NCBI RefSeq assembly: GCF_011745365.1
Contig: NW_024468913.1
Coordinates: 496,001-560,000, forward strand
Length of the DNA stretch: 64,000 bases
Direction: 5' to 3'
Source of the DNA: Cryphonectria parasitica EP155
Taxonomy: Eukaryota; Ascomycota; Sordariomycetes; Diaporthales; Cryphonectriaceae
A program made the translations under genes and the position numbers. Positions 1 through 11,188 of this stretch are shown here, piece by piece. The notes under the pieces are model-generated. The model did not search any database. It worked only from the letters and a program-made list of their open reading frames with translations, and had not been told where the DNA came from. The stretch's first letter is position 1, and every line of letters starts with the position of its first letter.

Positions 1-1204
1 TCGGCAGGCAAGACAGCAGAAGCCAGGAAGCCGCAGGCCCCGACGGTCGCACTGGCAGCCGAGTGCAGCGCCCGCGCATCAAAGTGGTCCGCTGACCATG
101 ATACCAGGATTTGCACGACGTAGGCGACCGCGTAAGGCGGGACGGTCATGAGCTGCGCCTCGAGATTCTCGTAGCCAAGGCCGGCTGTAATGGAGGGTGT
201 GAAGAGCGAGAGGCTGCTGAAAGGTGCTGAGATGCCGAAATAGATGGCGTAGTGTGCCCAGAGCCTGCCATCGGCCAAAGTGGCTCTTGCGTCGCGCCAC
301 CAGTCTGAGTCGTGAAGGCCCTTACTCCCCTCGAGAGAAAGACGGCTGAGAGCGAGTGCCCTCTCGTCGTCTGACAGCCAGCTGACGGTTTCTGGATAGT
401 CTGGCAGGAAGTATAGCACGAAGAGCGCTGAGAGGCAAGAAGGCGCGCCCTCGATGATGAACAGCCAGCGCCAGGCGGAGAGGCCATGGGCCTCGTGAAT
501 GTGACCGACGCCGAATGCGATGGCTCCGCCAAAGGCACCTGCAAGTGTTGCGCTCGCGAGAATGAACGCAACACGTATGCTGCGCTCGCTAGACTTGTAC
601 CAAAAGGTGAGGTAGTATACCAAGCCGGGGAAGAGACCAGCCTCGAACACACCCAGGAGAAAGCGGACCACCGTCACGGTGGCATAATTGTGTGCTCCTG
701 CGAGACCCATCGAGCATGAGCCCCAGCCCAGCATCAAGATCGCTATCCAACGTGAGGGCCGCAGTCTTTTGAGGAGAACGTTTGACGGGGCTTCAAACAA
801 TCCGTACGCTACCAGAAATATCATGAGTGAGATCGTATACTGATAGTCACTCATGTGTGTCTCTGACAGGAGGTCTTGGTGATCGGATGCATTCAACGTC
901 TTTGCATTTCCGATGTTGCTCCGGTCGAGGTAGCACAGCAGGTAGATGGCCGCGGAGAGGGGAATGATGCGCTTGTCTTGCTTCCATATCAGGGCTTTCT
1001 CAGCAGCCGTCGCGACTGCGGTCTCGCCAGACGGATAAACCTGGATGAGGCTCTCGCTGGTTAGTAGAGAAACAAGCTTCTCATATTCCGGTATTGTAAT
1101 GAAGCAGCGGGACTGACTTCCTTGGCTGCCACCTCGACGTCCTCGACGGCGGTTTGGTGAGCTCCTATCTCACCAACCTTGTCAGCCTGCGGCTGCTTGT
1201 CCAT
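1..1204 (-). CDS. MFS anion:cation symporter (Dal5/allantoate-permease type), 5' part only
   Basis: Plasma-membrane major facilitator transporter of the fungal anion:cation symporter group, whose members import allantoate, nicotinate, pantothenate and similar organic anions. The substrate cannot be read from the sequence. The start is the ATG at 1204 (MDKQPQADKVGEIG...). A 77-bp phase-0 intron at 1041-1117 is inferred: without it the frame stops, and with it the conserved entry KRIIPLSAAIYLLCYLDRSN follows. Later landmarks are the NVLLKRLRPSRWI loop, the VVRFLLGVFEAGLFPGLVYY helix and FIIEGAPS, all in the usual order. The window edge removes the C-terminal part, roughly transmembrane helices 8-12. 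The family call is firm; the intron donor (GTCAGT) is slightly unusual. Confidence 0.85.
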
Positions 1205-2391
1205 CTTGATCAAACAAGTATTGACGAAGCCTGTCAACTTCGAGCACTTTCAATCTACCCAGTTGTATTGACTATGACCTCAAAAGTCGGCACTGACGCT
1301 GAAGCAGCACTGAGAAAGCAGTATCACAGTTAGGGAAGACAGACAGGCCATGGGCCGTTAAACGCTTTTATCATCCGGCCATCGGACAACAAGACCAATC
1401 CCAAGGGATGGATCATCAACCCATCAGTCTAAGGACGCAGGTGTTCGCCCTAGCGCGACAATTTGAACCGATAAGCACAACAAAACGAGGAGGAAGTGGA
1501 CATACCTCGAGTCTTGTACCACACAATGCTCCAGCATTTGCTCCACAGTCGTGAGGAGAACCCCAGAGGTGGACCCTAAAACCCTCATAACATAAGCATC
1601 GGTCTAGAAGGCCCCGTGCAGGATGGCGGCGCAAGAGTTAAGAGTCCCCTCCACTTCCGACATCAGTTGCCGAAAGGTAGGGAACAAGACCTAACAAGGA
1701 GAGACTCTCAGGGTTATTGGTCAGATAGAAGCATGTATATAGTTCATTGAGAATGTGGGCTTACATTTGTTCATGACCATCAGTGCTGATTAGGTATGAA
1801 AGGTCTGACAAACGAGGATCTCGGAAAGGCTCTGCCTTGCCCAATCCTCAATCTTCCCCCTTTGTAGAGTATACTTTCATGAACTATGTTTTGGCCCGCG
1901 ACACTTTGTTTTTATGCGATGTCTTCGTCTGACCTTCGGGTTGATTGTCAAAGAACGCAGGGACTTGGTAAAGCATCGCATCATAAATTGAGTGAGTCTA
2001 ATTTCTGTAGTTGACTCCATTTTGCCAACTTCACCAAAATTAAGAATTCAACGCAACTTGAGACTGCAGTAAATGTGGAGAGCCAAAATTAGCTTTGCCA
2101 ACCCACAATCCGTCCAGTCCATCTCAAATCATCGCAAGGCCCAGAAGCACCTTCGAGAGGTCACTTCAATATCGTCCTGTCTCCGTCTGCAGATTTCTCT
2201 TCCGTTTGTCTTATGCATTTTCCCCTTCCAAAAGCCACCCACCCCCCTCCTCCAAAGAAAAATAAATCAATGCATATCGTAATGTACAGGCAATCTGTTG
2301 CCAATCTTGCTCTCTTCCGAGTCTTTTGATTCCATTCATACCGCTTAAGGGAAGACTTCAGGCATTGACTAAACAAGACTATTACGGCATT
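1205..2391. other. Intergenic, no gene recognised
   Basis: Upstream region of the MFS gene and downstream region of the SNF2 gene. Reading frames here are short, lack protein-like composition and do not join into a spliced gene. No repeat or RNA gene seen. Confidence 0.6.
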
Positions 2392-5300
2392 TCATTGCGG
2401 TGTTGAGCCATTCGGCTTGTCCTTCGCATCTGACACCCCTGGTGTCTCGCCTTCAGTCTTCACATTGGACTGTTTTGGCTGCGCATCGCTATCCTTTTTC
2501 GGCTCGTCTGAGGTAGATTGAGTATCTTCTCCGCTTGGCTCGTCGTCTTGGTGCGCTGACGGATGCTGCAAGACCTCGAGGAGAATACTCTTTCCCCTTG
2601 CCGTAGCTTGCTCAAAATTCTCAGCTGCGAAGGCCCAAAGCTCCATCTGGGGTATGAAAATGAACTCATAAGAGGAGCCAAAGGGGGCCCTTTTCTTCAA
2701 AAACACCCACAAGATGTAGCTCCTGTTATATCTCGCTCCCAGCAGCTGCCGGGCTAGCTCACCAGCAGCATATAACTGGTGAACTTGGTGGTCTGGAGGC
2801 GGCAGAGGACCTCTCTCCCTCTCAGCTTCACGGCAAGCCTTTTTTCCTGCGGGACTGGCCGTGAATGCCTCCCAATCTTTTCGGTCGCTGCACACAAGTT
2901 GATCGAGTTGTGGGCTGAGCACACCAGTAGCCAACAAAGAGATGGCGTATTTGCGGTACTGTCGGTGAAAAGTATAATCGTCGTATGACTTGGCCAGGGT
3001 TAAGAATGATACATCTTGAGATCTTCTTTGGCCAGTCCGGTGGATTCTTCCGATAGCTGTGAGCATGATCGGGATGTTATTAGGCATCTCGAAAATGACC
3101 ATATCACTGCAGTCACTGTGCAGCTCAACGCCGTGGCCTAGAATGCGCATGGTGCTGAGGAGAAAGTCCACCCGTACTTGAGGGTTGTTAAACTTGTCCA
3201 AGATCTGGGATCGAGTCGTGCGGATATCGTGCTTGGATCTTAGCGAGAAGAATGTGAACTCTGCCATTGAGCATATACCCTCAATGATGAACTGCGTATA
3301 AGGATGCACGCAGTACACAACTACCTTCCGCCCAGCCATCTTGCGTCGCTCTAAGTGCACAAGGAGCCACTGTAATTTAGGAGACCGACGGACAATGTGC
3401 CGAATCATCGATGCTCTGTCAGCTGGTGGCGTCTCCGGGTCTGATGCGAGCCTCGTCATGGCATAGTAATATGACATACCCGCATCGGGATTGTTGGCTG
3501 TCAACTTGTGGTAGTCCAATATCTGATCGAAGACTGCAGGTCTTTCAAAAGGATCCTTATGGATACCCGTACTTGCCTCGTGGATGCGAAGAAGGTCTGC
3601 CAGGCCAGGATCTGTAGTCATATAATCCAAGTATGCGTCAAAGTGTTTATCCATACCAGCCTTAAACACCTCATTACCATCAGACACCCGAGCAGCGGTC
3701 CTCATTTCGTTGCTGTTAGCGTTTCGATGGATGCTTTCAAACCAGCGAAATGTTCTGTATCTGTAGATGTCGGCATCTGTGTCGGTCATTTTGAGCTCGA
3801 TAGTCCGAATCGAAACTGGAGGGATATCAGTGAGGCTAGCAATCGTGATTCGGCTACCGTTCGCAAGTTGGATGGTCGATGCTGGATCTCGATGCAGAAC
3901 GCATATTCGGAATATAGAGCCAAGAACGATGCGCGAGAAGTCGGCGCTGAAGTTTGTCTGATGACCTAGCCACCGATACGCGTGTGGGTTAAGCCTCCAT
4001 AGATGCTGGCCATTCTTCAGTGCCTCATTGTAGTGATGGGGTATATCCCTGGGCACTAAGTTCTTGTCGGAAGGATCAAAAGGATCTTCGTACATTCCGA
4101 GAACTTCAAAGGCCTGTTGGCGGCTGGGCCAACATATACGCCACTCCATTGGCTTGAAGAGAGCAAACAAGAGGCCCCGAAAATCAGAGATCTTGTTTGG
4201 AACAGGAGATCCTGTGAGAAGAAAATTGATATCTGCGTCGACCAAGTAGGCGGCATGGGCCCTCTGCGTCCTGGGATCCTTGATGTTATGCGCTTCATCG
4301 GCGATCAATGTCCCAATGATGTTCGTTGATAAGTTAAGGTCAAAATGCTGAGGTTTAATGGCTACTCTGATAGCATCTTGCCATTCTTCGCTAAGTTCAG
4401 AGCCTCGGTTTGATAGTCGTTTCTCTCTGATGACCTTGTCTGGCTCACGTTTTCTCATGAGTCGATCAACAAATTCATCGTAAGTGGAGAGTATCACTTT
4501 CCTGCTCGTCTTTGGATCTGTGGGATCAATGGTTTTTAGGAATTCGATAAGTGCTTTGCTTGTCAGTTCGATAGCTGTACTGTGCTGAGCTGCGCCGATA
4601 AGCCTAGTATAGAGATCAAGATCAAGAAGATTTGAAAAGAATTTGGAGTATGTATCTTGCCAGCTTCGTAGCCGTTGATGCGAACAGAGAATCAAGGTGA
4701 CCTTGTGCTTGTTTGTATTACCGGATGCAGCCTCTCGTTTGGCGAGGAAGAAGATAGCGGACAGAGCTTCGATTGTCTTCCCAGTACCATGGTCATTGGC
4801 GTTGATCGCGCCCTTTAAGAGACCTTCAGCATTTTTTACCAGGAATGCGACATTCTGCACCTGGTCTGGCCTAAGCCGAAGTGGCGAGGAAGGATCGATC
4901 TTGACGCCCCTCAATAGGTCTTCTGAGGAAAGACCAAGGAAGTCAGCTGCTTCATATAGGCCGCCAACCGGGGCCGAGAAGGCGCACTCCAGATCCCGAA
5001 ACTTGGGCTGGGAGTCAGGATCTTGGATCTGCTCAACATTTCGTTCGAGCTCGTCCATCAGAGCTTTTCGTTGCTGCGGCTCTAAATGTGGTCTGGTCTT
5101 ATGACCGACTTGGCTTAGATCTCTGGAGAAGTCACCTGTCGGATTAGGCGCCAAAGAGAGATTTTCGAGGACTCCATCTGCTTCTCCACAGTTGCGAAGG
5201 AGCGCCTTCGTCCGTACTTTGAATCCTTTCTTGTGAGCTTGACCATGCTCGGTCTTGCTGCTCCCCGAGGGTCCGGGCTCATTGCTGTTCGTTGAACCAG

Positions 5301-5499
5301 CTGATGAATGACTCGATGATCCGGCGGGGTCATCCTGCGTGTTTTCATTGGAGGAGGCAGCTGCAGGATTGTGAATCCCCTGGGAAGGCTCTTCCTGAGA
5401 TTCCGCGGGTTGTGCTGGCTCTTGTGATTTGTGCCGTTTAGATGACGCCGATGCCGACGAACTTGGTGAGACCGACCGCTTGGCGTTGGATGAAGACAT
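2392..5499 (-). CDS. SNF2-superfamily DEAH-box ATPase (1035 aa, single exon)
   Basis: Predicted nuclear SNF2-like ATPase/translocase of a kind often expanded in filamentous fungi. Residues 1-95 are a Ser/Pro/Glu-rich, probably disordered tail with a basic KRHK cluster. The core carries motif I NDHGTGKT (about 235-242), motif II DEAH (401-404), motif III TGSP (429-432), and near the C-terminal third RILGHGVELHSDCSDMVIFE followed by motif VI AIGRIHRTGQRRSQ. The last 45 or so residues are again acidic and low in complexity. No RING, chromo or bromo domain was recognised, so a specific role in chromatin remodelling or repair is not assigned. The ATG at 5499 gives an uninterrupted frame to the stop at 2392. 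Motif I has Asn-Asp-His where most SNF2 proteins have Asp-Glu-Met/Lys, but the GxGKT core is intact. Confidence 0.85.
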   Translation of the reverse strand: MSSSNAKRSVSPSSSASASSKRHKSQEPAQPAESQEEPSQGIHNPAAASSNENTQDDPAGSSSHSSAGSTNSNEPGPSGSSKTEHGQAHKKGFKVRTKALLRNCGEADGVLENLSLAPNPTGDFSRDLSQVGHKTRPHLEPQQRKALMDELERNVEQIQDPDSQPKFRDLECAFSAPVGGLYEAADFLGLSSEDLLRGVKIDPSSPLRLRPDQVQNVAFLVKNAEGLLKGAINANDHGTGKTIEALSAIFFLAKREAASGNTNKHKVTLILCSHQRLRSWQDTYSKFFSNLLDLDLYTRLIGAAQHSTAIELTSKALIEFLKTIDPTDPKTSRKVILSTYDEFVDRLMRKREPDKVIREKRLSNRGSELSEEWQDAIRVAIKPQHFDLNLSTNIIGTLIADEAHNIKDPRTQRAHAAYLVDADINFLLTGSPVPNKISDFRGLLFALFKPMEWRICWPSRQQAFEVLGMYEDPFDPSDKNLVPRDIPHHYNEALKNGQHLWRLNPHAYRWLGHQTNFSADFSRIVLGSIFRICVLHRDPASTIQLANGSRITIASLTDIPPVSIRTIELKMTDTDADIYRYRTFRWFESIHRNANSNEMRTAARVSDGNEVFKAGMDKHFDAYLDYMTTDPGLADLLRIHEASTGIHKDPFERPAVFDQILDYHKLTANNPDAGMSYYYAMTRLASDPETPPADRASMIRHIVRRSPKLQWLLVHLERRKMAGRKVVVYCVHPYTQFIIEGICSMAEFTFFSLRSKHDIRTTRSQILDKFNNPQVRVDFLLSTMRILGHGVELHSDCSDMVIFEMPNNIPIMLTAIGRIHRTGQRRSQDVSFLTLAKSYDDYTFHRQYRKYAISLLATGVLSPQLDQLVCSDRKDWEAFTASPAGKKACREAERERGPLPPPDHQVHQLYAAGELARQLLGARYNRSYILWVFLKKRAPFGSSYEFIFIPQMELWAFAAENFEQATARGKSILLEVLQHPSAHQDDEPSGEDTQSTSDEPKKDSDAQPKQSNVKTEGETPGVSDAKDKPNGSTPQ

Positions 5500-7318
5500 C
5501 TTGATGAAGAAGAGTTAGGAACAGTCAATTGAGTGGGATGGTCAAAGACATCTAATGTGGGAGAAGATAGCGTGTATGCAAAGGAAGGAAGAGACGGGCG
5601 AGCAGTTGAGGAGAAGAAGGTTGGAGTTCTGAATGTTGCAAGATTGGCAGCCCCAAGTACGGAAGGAAGCATTGATGGGGTCGAGAAAAAGGATAGTTGT
5701 ATGAGGTTGATAGCTAACAGGGCTTGGGAGGGCAAAGGTTGTGGGAGCAAAAGTCGGAAAAACAACGAGAAACAAGTTTCTAGGTGAGGGAAGGTGCTAG
5801 CTCTTAGCACGGAGACTGTTTTGAAAAAAGCCCATGTGGTAGTTCAAGAGTGAGAGTGAGAGTCAAGGCTCGAAGGCTGGACTGGGAATGTGTGGTATCA
5901 TACCTATGATAGACGGCTTAGGACCTGTCTATTGTTGATGTTGACTGTGTGAGTCGATAAGCTGTATCCCTGATCAGGACGTTGCTGTGGACAGTTGAGG
6001 GTTACAAAATTTGTGACTTGGCCTGGATGTGTTTTGTAAGTGATGTAGTGTTGCTGAAGGGTTTTCGAAGGTGGTGCTGTGTTTCAAGTCTCTTGTGACC
6101 TCTGGTAGGGATTGGCCCAAGTACTGGTTGGTTGCACAACCGAAGAGACATGAAAATTGTCAACAAACGTAGATGGCGACTTCCAAAACTCAGGGAGTGC
6201 CTTGCGTGCCTTGTCTTGATCGTATCAAGACGTGAGGAGAGTTGACCACACCCACCAGTGCAATGCTAGATGTTGAATGTTGAGTGAATAGTGATGATGT
6301 TGGGAAAGAAGGAGAGATATTGTGAGGGCCAAGTGGCCAAGGTGAGGATGCTGATATGAAGAAAGCAGACCGATCAATTTGGAAGTCCTCTGTGGTAAGT
6401 TAATCCAATCTGAACCTGTCTTGTCTGAAGATTGGAGTGATCAGTCCACCCAGAGAGCCGCAGGGTGCGAATTATTCTGTAAGATAACAAACTCAAGGAG
6501 ATGATTAGGGGGGTGATCAGGGCATCAGTCCGGGAAAAAAATGTGCAAGAAGGGTCTCGATGTTGTTTAGTGCCTGCCTTGATCATCCACTATTCTTGCC
6601 TCTTAGTGAAGATATGTATCTTGATTCTGTTTCGGAAGGGATTTCCAATACCTTGCAGCTTCCTAATCATTGCATGAAAGACTCTAGGGGAAACAAAGAA
6701 AATGATGCCAAACAAGTGGCTTTGGACGATGAAGAGTTTGGGTCGGGTCACTGTGCCGAAAATGGGATAAAATCCAGGCCAGTCAACAACGCATAAGTCT
6801 GGGTCTAGGCATGGTGGTGTTGGAAAGGTTGTTGGGAGGGTGATGCTATCAGAGCGTGCGATGAACGAAATATGAGGAGACACATTGGTCTCTGGCTTCA
6901 ACAGTGCGGTTCGGCATGAAAAGATGCCACTGGTGCAGATGAACTAGCAGCAAAGGAGAACCAGCTAGAAGGACGATTAACAGCTATGGCTTTCAAGGAA
7001 AGCATGCTCTTTGGGGCATAAGGGCTGGTGTTTCGTAGCCAAAGTCCACAAGGCTAAGGTTTAACATCCAGCTCCCTTGAGCAAGGCTTAGGGTAGTGTA
7101 TGAGTTAACGGAGACCAAGTTTAGTGATCTGAGTGGATAAACTGGTTGTGGAAGAGACAGGGTTGGACGTCTCACTACAGTGGGACGTGCCGAGCATGTC
7201 ACTACACCTAGTCTCACCCCTCTCGACAGCAAGACATTCCCCCACAGACCTCTGCCTTCCTTGGAATTCTACATCACTCAAGGAAGGCTTCATACTTGCG
7301 CTCTTGAGTGCTGACAAG
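5500..7318. other. Intergenic, no gene recognised
   Basis: 1.8 kb between the divergently transcribed SNF2 gene and the chitinase gene, so both promoters must lie here. Open frames present are short, lack ATG starts or show no family resemblance. No tandem repeat or RNA gene seen. Confidence 0.6.
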
Positions 7319-8670
7319 ATGAATTGGTCCAATCATTACATCATAGCAACCATTTTTTGGTTTATTGCCACAGTGGTCGCTGCCAAAGGGAAGATTCACC
7401 GCGGCTCTACGTGTCTAATGTACCTGACTGGGTTTGTCTCTCATTTATCTGCTGATGTTAATCTGACAAAAGTCATGCACAAGATACTGACATGCTCTGG
7501 CAGACAACATGATATCATCCCTGAGGACAAAGAGCTCATAAACCCCATCACCCATGTTGTTCTGGCCTTCGTACGGTCTGAAGTGCTCCTCGAGGACGAC
7601 AGGACAGAGTGGCCACTCTTCAGAAGCGTCGAGTCTGCGCGCGAGAGCTTTGCTGAGGGCACGCAGGTCCTGATTGCGGTCGGTGGATGGGGCGACGGCG
7701 GCTTCTCGACTGCTGCGAAGAACGCTTCGACTCGCAAGGCCTTTGCGCAGAACGCTGCGAGGTTGGTGAAGACGACGGGTGCAGATGGTGAGTCCCTATG
7801 AACCATTACGAGCGGGCGACAGGCACTGTAGCATGTATTCATGAGAATGACTTGGGAACGTGTTTGCTTGCAGGAATCGACATCGACTGGGAGTACCCTG
7901 GCGGCAACGGGGAGGACTACAAACAAGTGCCCAACTCGGAGAAGGAGTGGGAGATTGAAGCTTATCCCCTCCTGCTGGGCGAGATCCGCGCGGCCCTGGG
8001 GCCCGACAAGCTGATGACGGCTGCCGTCCCTGGCCACGAGAGGGACATGCTCGCCTTTACAGAGCTCACCGTCCCGCGCATCATGCAACACCTCGATTTC
8101 CTCAACGTGATGACATACGACCTGATGAACCGCCGCGACCACGTCACCAAGCACCACGCCAGCACGAAAGCCAGCCGCGAGGGCCTGCAGGCGTACATCT
8201 CGCGCGGGGCCCCACCTGCGAAGCTGAACCTCGGCCTGCCCTTCTACGTCAAGTGGTACAAGACAGACCCTGAGGACTGCTCCAAGGCTGAGACACCCAT
8301 TGGCTGCAAGACCCTACTGCTCGAGGACCCAGAGACGGGGGCAGATCTTGGGCGGGCCGGTGCCTTCTCGTGGCACGATACCACGCCCGGCGACCTCGAG
8401 GCTTCATTTCAAAGGGCGCTGGCGGACACGCAGTACGACGCCGCCGAGGGCGCTTCATACTATTGGGACTCTCAGGACAATCTTTGGTGGTCTTTTGACA
8501 AGGGATCAAACGGTGATATCGAGAAGAAGGTGGCGACGATCCTGGGCGAGATGGATCTGGCTGGTGTCTTTGCTTGGGGCCTGGGAGAGGATGGCACGTC
8601 CTACGAACGCCTAGCACGCCTCTTGAAAGCCATCAACGAGAACGAGAAGCATATGAGAGACGAACTGTGA
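7319..8670 (+). CDS. Secreted GH18 chitinase (397 aa, 3 exons)
   Basis: Glycoside hydrolase family 18 protein, expected to hydrolyse beta-1,4-N-acetylglucosamine polymers outside the cell or in the wall. Exons are 7319-7431, 7504-7787 and 7874-8670; both introns start GT and end CAG, and the phases (2, then 1) join cleanly. Residues 1-22 form a hydrophobic signal peptide (IIATIFWFIATVVAA). The start of the barrel reads CLMYLTGQHDIIP, and strand 3 reads VLIAVGGWGDGGF. The catalytic DxxDxDxE motif is DGIDIDWE at 132-139, with Glu139 the proton donor; intron 2 splits the Gly133 codon inside it. LNVMTYDLMN and the late FAWGLGED motif complete the fold. There is no chitin-binding or LysM domain and no GPI signal. 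The length fits small fungal class V chitinases. Confidence 0.93.
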
Positions 8671-9355
8671 GGGACTGGGAAGGAAACATGTACTGTAAAC
8701 AAACATGGGGTTATCTACTGATAGGAACCATGATTCTCGCAACTTTCCCAGGTCTTTTTTTTTTTTTTGTTTTTTTTGGAGGAAACGTCGAACCCTTGAT
8801 GTACCCCTGTCCCTGCCTGCCCAAGCAGGAAAGTCAATTACAGTGGTCTGCGGCTTCTTCGCAGCAACGCTGAGCCCACCCGGGTCGAATACAGTGGTAT
8901 GCCCGGGTCAAATACAGTGGCATGTGGTCCTCTCGCACTAAATGCAGGACCAATCACCCGGCCCGTTCGCACCAACACAGAGCCACCACAGGCAGGGCAG
9001 GTCAAATACAGTGACAAGTGGTCGCCTCGCACTAGTGCACAACCACCCGGGGTCAAGCTATAGGTGGGCATGCGGCTTTTCGATGGCTTTTGCTCATGCA
9101 TCCGCGACGAGGCTACTACGATGCTACTACTAATCTTCCCAAACTCTTGAAATTTCTCAAGAGGGCGAATTATTTGGTTTTGAACACCTTGAAATCTCAA
9201 CACGCCTCTCGCCAAGTGTAAAACACCACCATTTCACCACTCTAGTCGCCTTCCACTATATTCATAATGGCTGGTCTCGAATAAATTCAATTCATCATTC
9301 TTCCTCACGACCGCTGCCCCCTCCTCCCCTTCTTCCTCCAGCTCTTCAAGTCATC
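8671..9355. other. Intergenic with T-tract and degenerate minisatellite
   Basis: Between the chitinase stop and the JIP5 start. It contains a T14-G-T8 tract near 8755-8777 and the GTCAAATACAGTG repeat block annotated separately. No gene seen. Confidence 0.6.
8833..9076 (+). repeat. Degenerate tandem repeat, core GTCAAATACAGTG
   Basis: Four imperfect copies of a unit opening with GTCAAATACAGTGGCATGTGG begin at 8833, 8884, 8907 and 9001, and a fifth, more decayed copy (GTCAAGCTATAGGTGGGCATG) begins at 9052. Copies 3 and 4 share the longer extension GTGGTC-CTCTCGCACTA, and several units end in an ACCACCCGG-like block. Spacing is irregular (51, 23, 94, 51), so units have been truncated or expanded. 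Confidence 0.7.
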
Positions 9356-10741
9356 ATGTTCGAAAACCTCTGCACCCTCCCGCTGAACTCAGACCTGTTC
9401 ACCCAGGCCGTCCACCCGACCGAGCCCCTCCTGACTGTGGGCCTGTCCAGCGGCCATGTTGAGACCTTTCGAATTCCCTCGTCTGACAATGGCTCTGAGG
9501 AGGACGCAGACGAGAACAGCAGCATCACGAGCGGCAAAGGTTTGATCAAGAGCCTCTGGCGCACGCGCAGGCACAAGGGGAGCTGTCGCAGTCTGGTCTA
9601 CGGCCATGATGGGCAAGGTAAGGCCTGCCTCTCCTTTCAGAAGTCTACAAGATGTCCTAGCTCGGTGTGGTCTAGCTGACAACCCGACCTTCCTCCCATG
9701 AGCGATATAGACCTCTATTCAGCCGGCACGGACTCCCTCGTTAAGCACTTCTCCCCGACCACCGGCCAGGTCGTTTCCAAGATCACCATCCCACCACGCC
9801 GAGGTGACGATTCCGACGACCCTGCCATCATGCACGTCCTGTCACCCCAGAACCTCCTCGTCGGCACGGACTCTGGTGCCCTGTATATTTATGACCTGCG
9901 CGACAAGCTGCGCGCCGAGAAGGACCCGTCTGGCAGAAGCCCTCTAGGTTCCATGGGTGCAGCACCCGTCCGCAAACATTTCCCCCACGATGACTATGTC
10001 ACCAGCATCGTGCCCCTGCCACCCTCGGCCGAGAGCACTTCGGGCTTCCCCAGACAGTGGGTGTCCACAGGAGGCACGACGCTTGCCGTCACGGATATCA
10101 GGAGCGGGATCATCACGAGGAGTGAAGACCAAGAGGACGAGTTGTTGTGCTCTGCACTGATTCCTTCGGGCCTGGGTCCAAAGAGGCTGCGGAGCAACGC
10201 TGTCATTGCGGTGGGCACAGGCAACGGCGTGCTGACCATCTGGGACAGGGGCTCGTGGGATGACCAGCAGGAGAGGATTTATGTGGCGGGCACCAAGAAC
10301 AAGAAGGATGGGGAGAGTTTGGACTGCATTGCGAGGATGCCTGACGAGCTGGGCTGGGGCAAGAAGGTCGCTGTCGGTGTGGGCGATGGCAGCCTGGCGG
10401 TTGTCGACCTCAAGGCGAGGGAGACGCAGGCTGTGTTGCGACACGACGACGTCGAAGGCGTGGTGGCTGTGAGCTTTGACTGCGAGGGCCGCATGATCAG
10501 TGGCGGTGGGAAGATTGTCAAGGTGTGGGCTGAGGCTGATGGCAACAACGAGCATGAGGAGGAGTCGGATGAGGAGGCCGGCAGTGCTAACGGAAACGGG
10601 AAGCGTGCAGCCGACAGCGACGACTCGGACGACGACAGCGATGCTAGCGACAGTGACCGGCCCAAGCCCCAAAAGAAGAAGCGCAAGGGCGGCAAGGGAG
10701 GTCAGCCAGCTGGAGGCATTGCGTTCCCTGGTTTGGACTGA
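9356..10741 (+). CDS. jip5: WD40-repeat ribosome biogenesis protein, JIP5/WDR55-like (430 aa, 2 exons)
   Basis: Homologue of yeast Jip5 and metazoan WDR55, nucleolar WD-repeat proteins needed for large-subunit rRNA maturation. Exons are 9356-9617 and 9711-10741; the 93-bp intron joins in phase 1 to read [18 protein letters not shown]. The N-terminus ([20 protein letters not shown]) and the [13 protein letters not shown] segment are family hallmarks. Further blades include [16 protein letters not shown] and [15 protein letters not shown]. The C-terminal ~80 residues are an acidic Asp/Ser/Glu stretch followed by [13 protein letters not shown], a typical nucleolar localisation tail, and the protein ends IAFPGLD. 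This is a housekeeping gene and marks the left border of the qa cluster; its 3' end faces that of qa-x. Confidence 0.9.
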
Positions 10742-11188
10742 GACTATCACCCCCCTCCACTCAAAGCATCACCTATGATACCCCCCCCCCCCCCAATATT
10801 CTGAAAAAGGAGAACCGATGTGCGAGGGCAAGAGGCACAATGGTTGAGACCATCCCCCAAAAGATGTATGGAAGACCAAAAGAAAGAAAAGAAGAAAAAA
10901 GTCCACAACATGTACAAGTAATGATGCTACGAGATACACGCGACAAGCGATCAAGTCTCCCTGCTCATAGATCTGTAACAAGACAGGGCCCAAGGTTACG
11001 TCGACGAATCCGGCCCGCAGCCTTCCACCTCTATTCAAAATATACCCACCCAATATGCATAGCTCATCTCTTCTCTTTCTTTCTTGGTCTTCCCAGGTTG
11101 CCTTGTGGCATGCGAACGTCTATTCTTCCCCGCTTTCGTCGTTCCCTTTTCCTCGGGCTGTACCCCGCGTGAGATGCAAGAAATTATT
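10742..11188. other. Convergent 3' intergenic region with C14 tract
   Basis: Separates the convergent JIP5 and qa-x genes. It contains a run of 14 C at 10781-10794. No gene seen. Confidence 0.6.

Noticed and set aside
5115..5810. 231-codon minus-strand frame overlapping the SNF2 start
   Set aside because: Starts at GTG and is an out-of-frame shadow of the SNF2 N-terminus plus leader.
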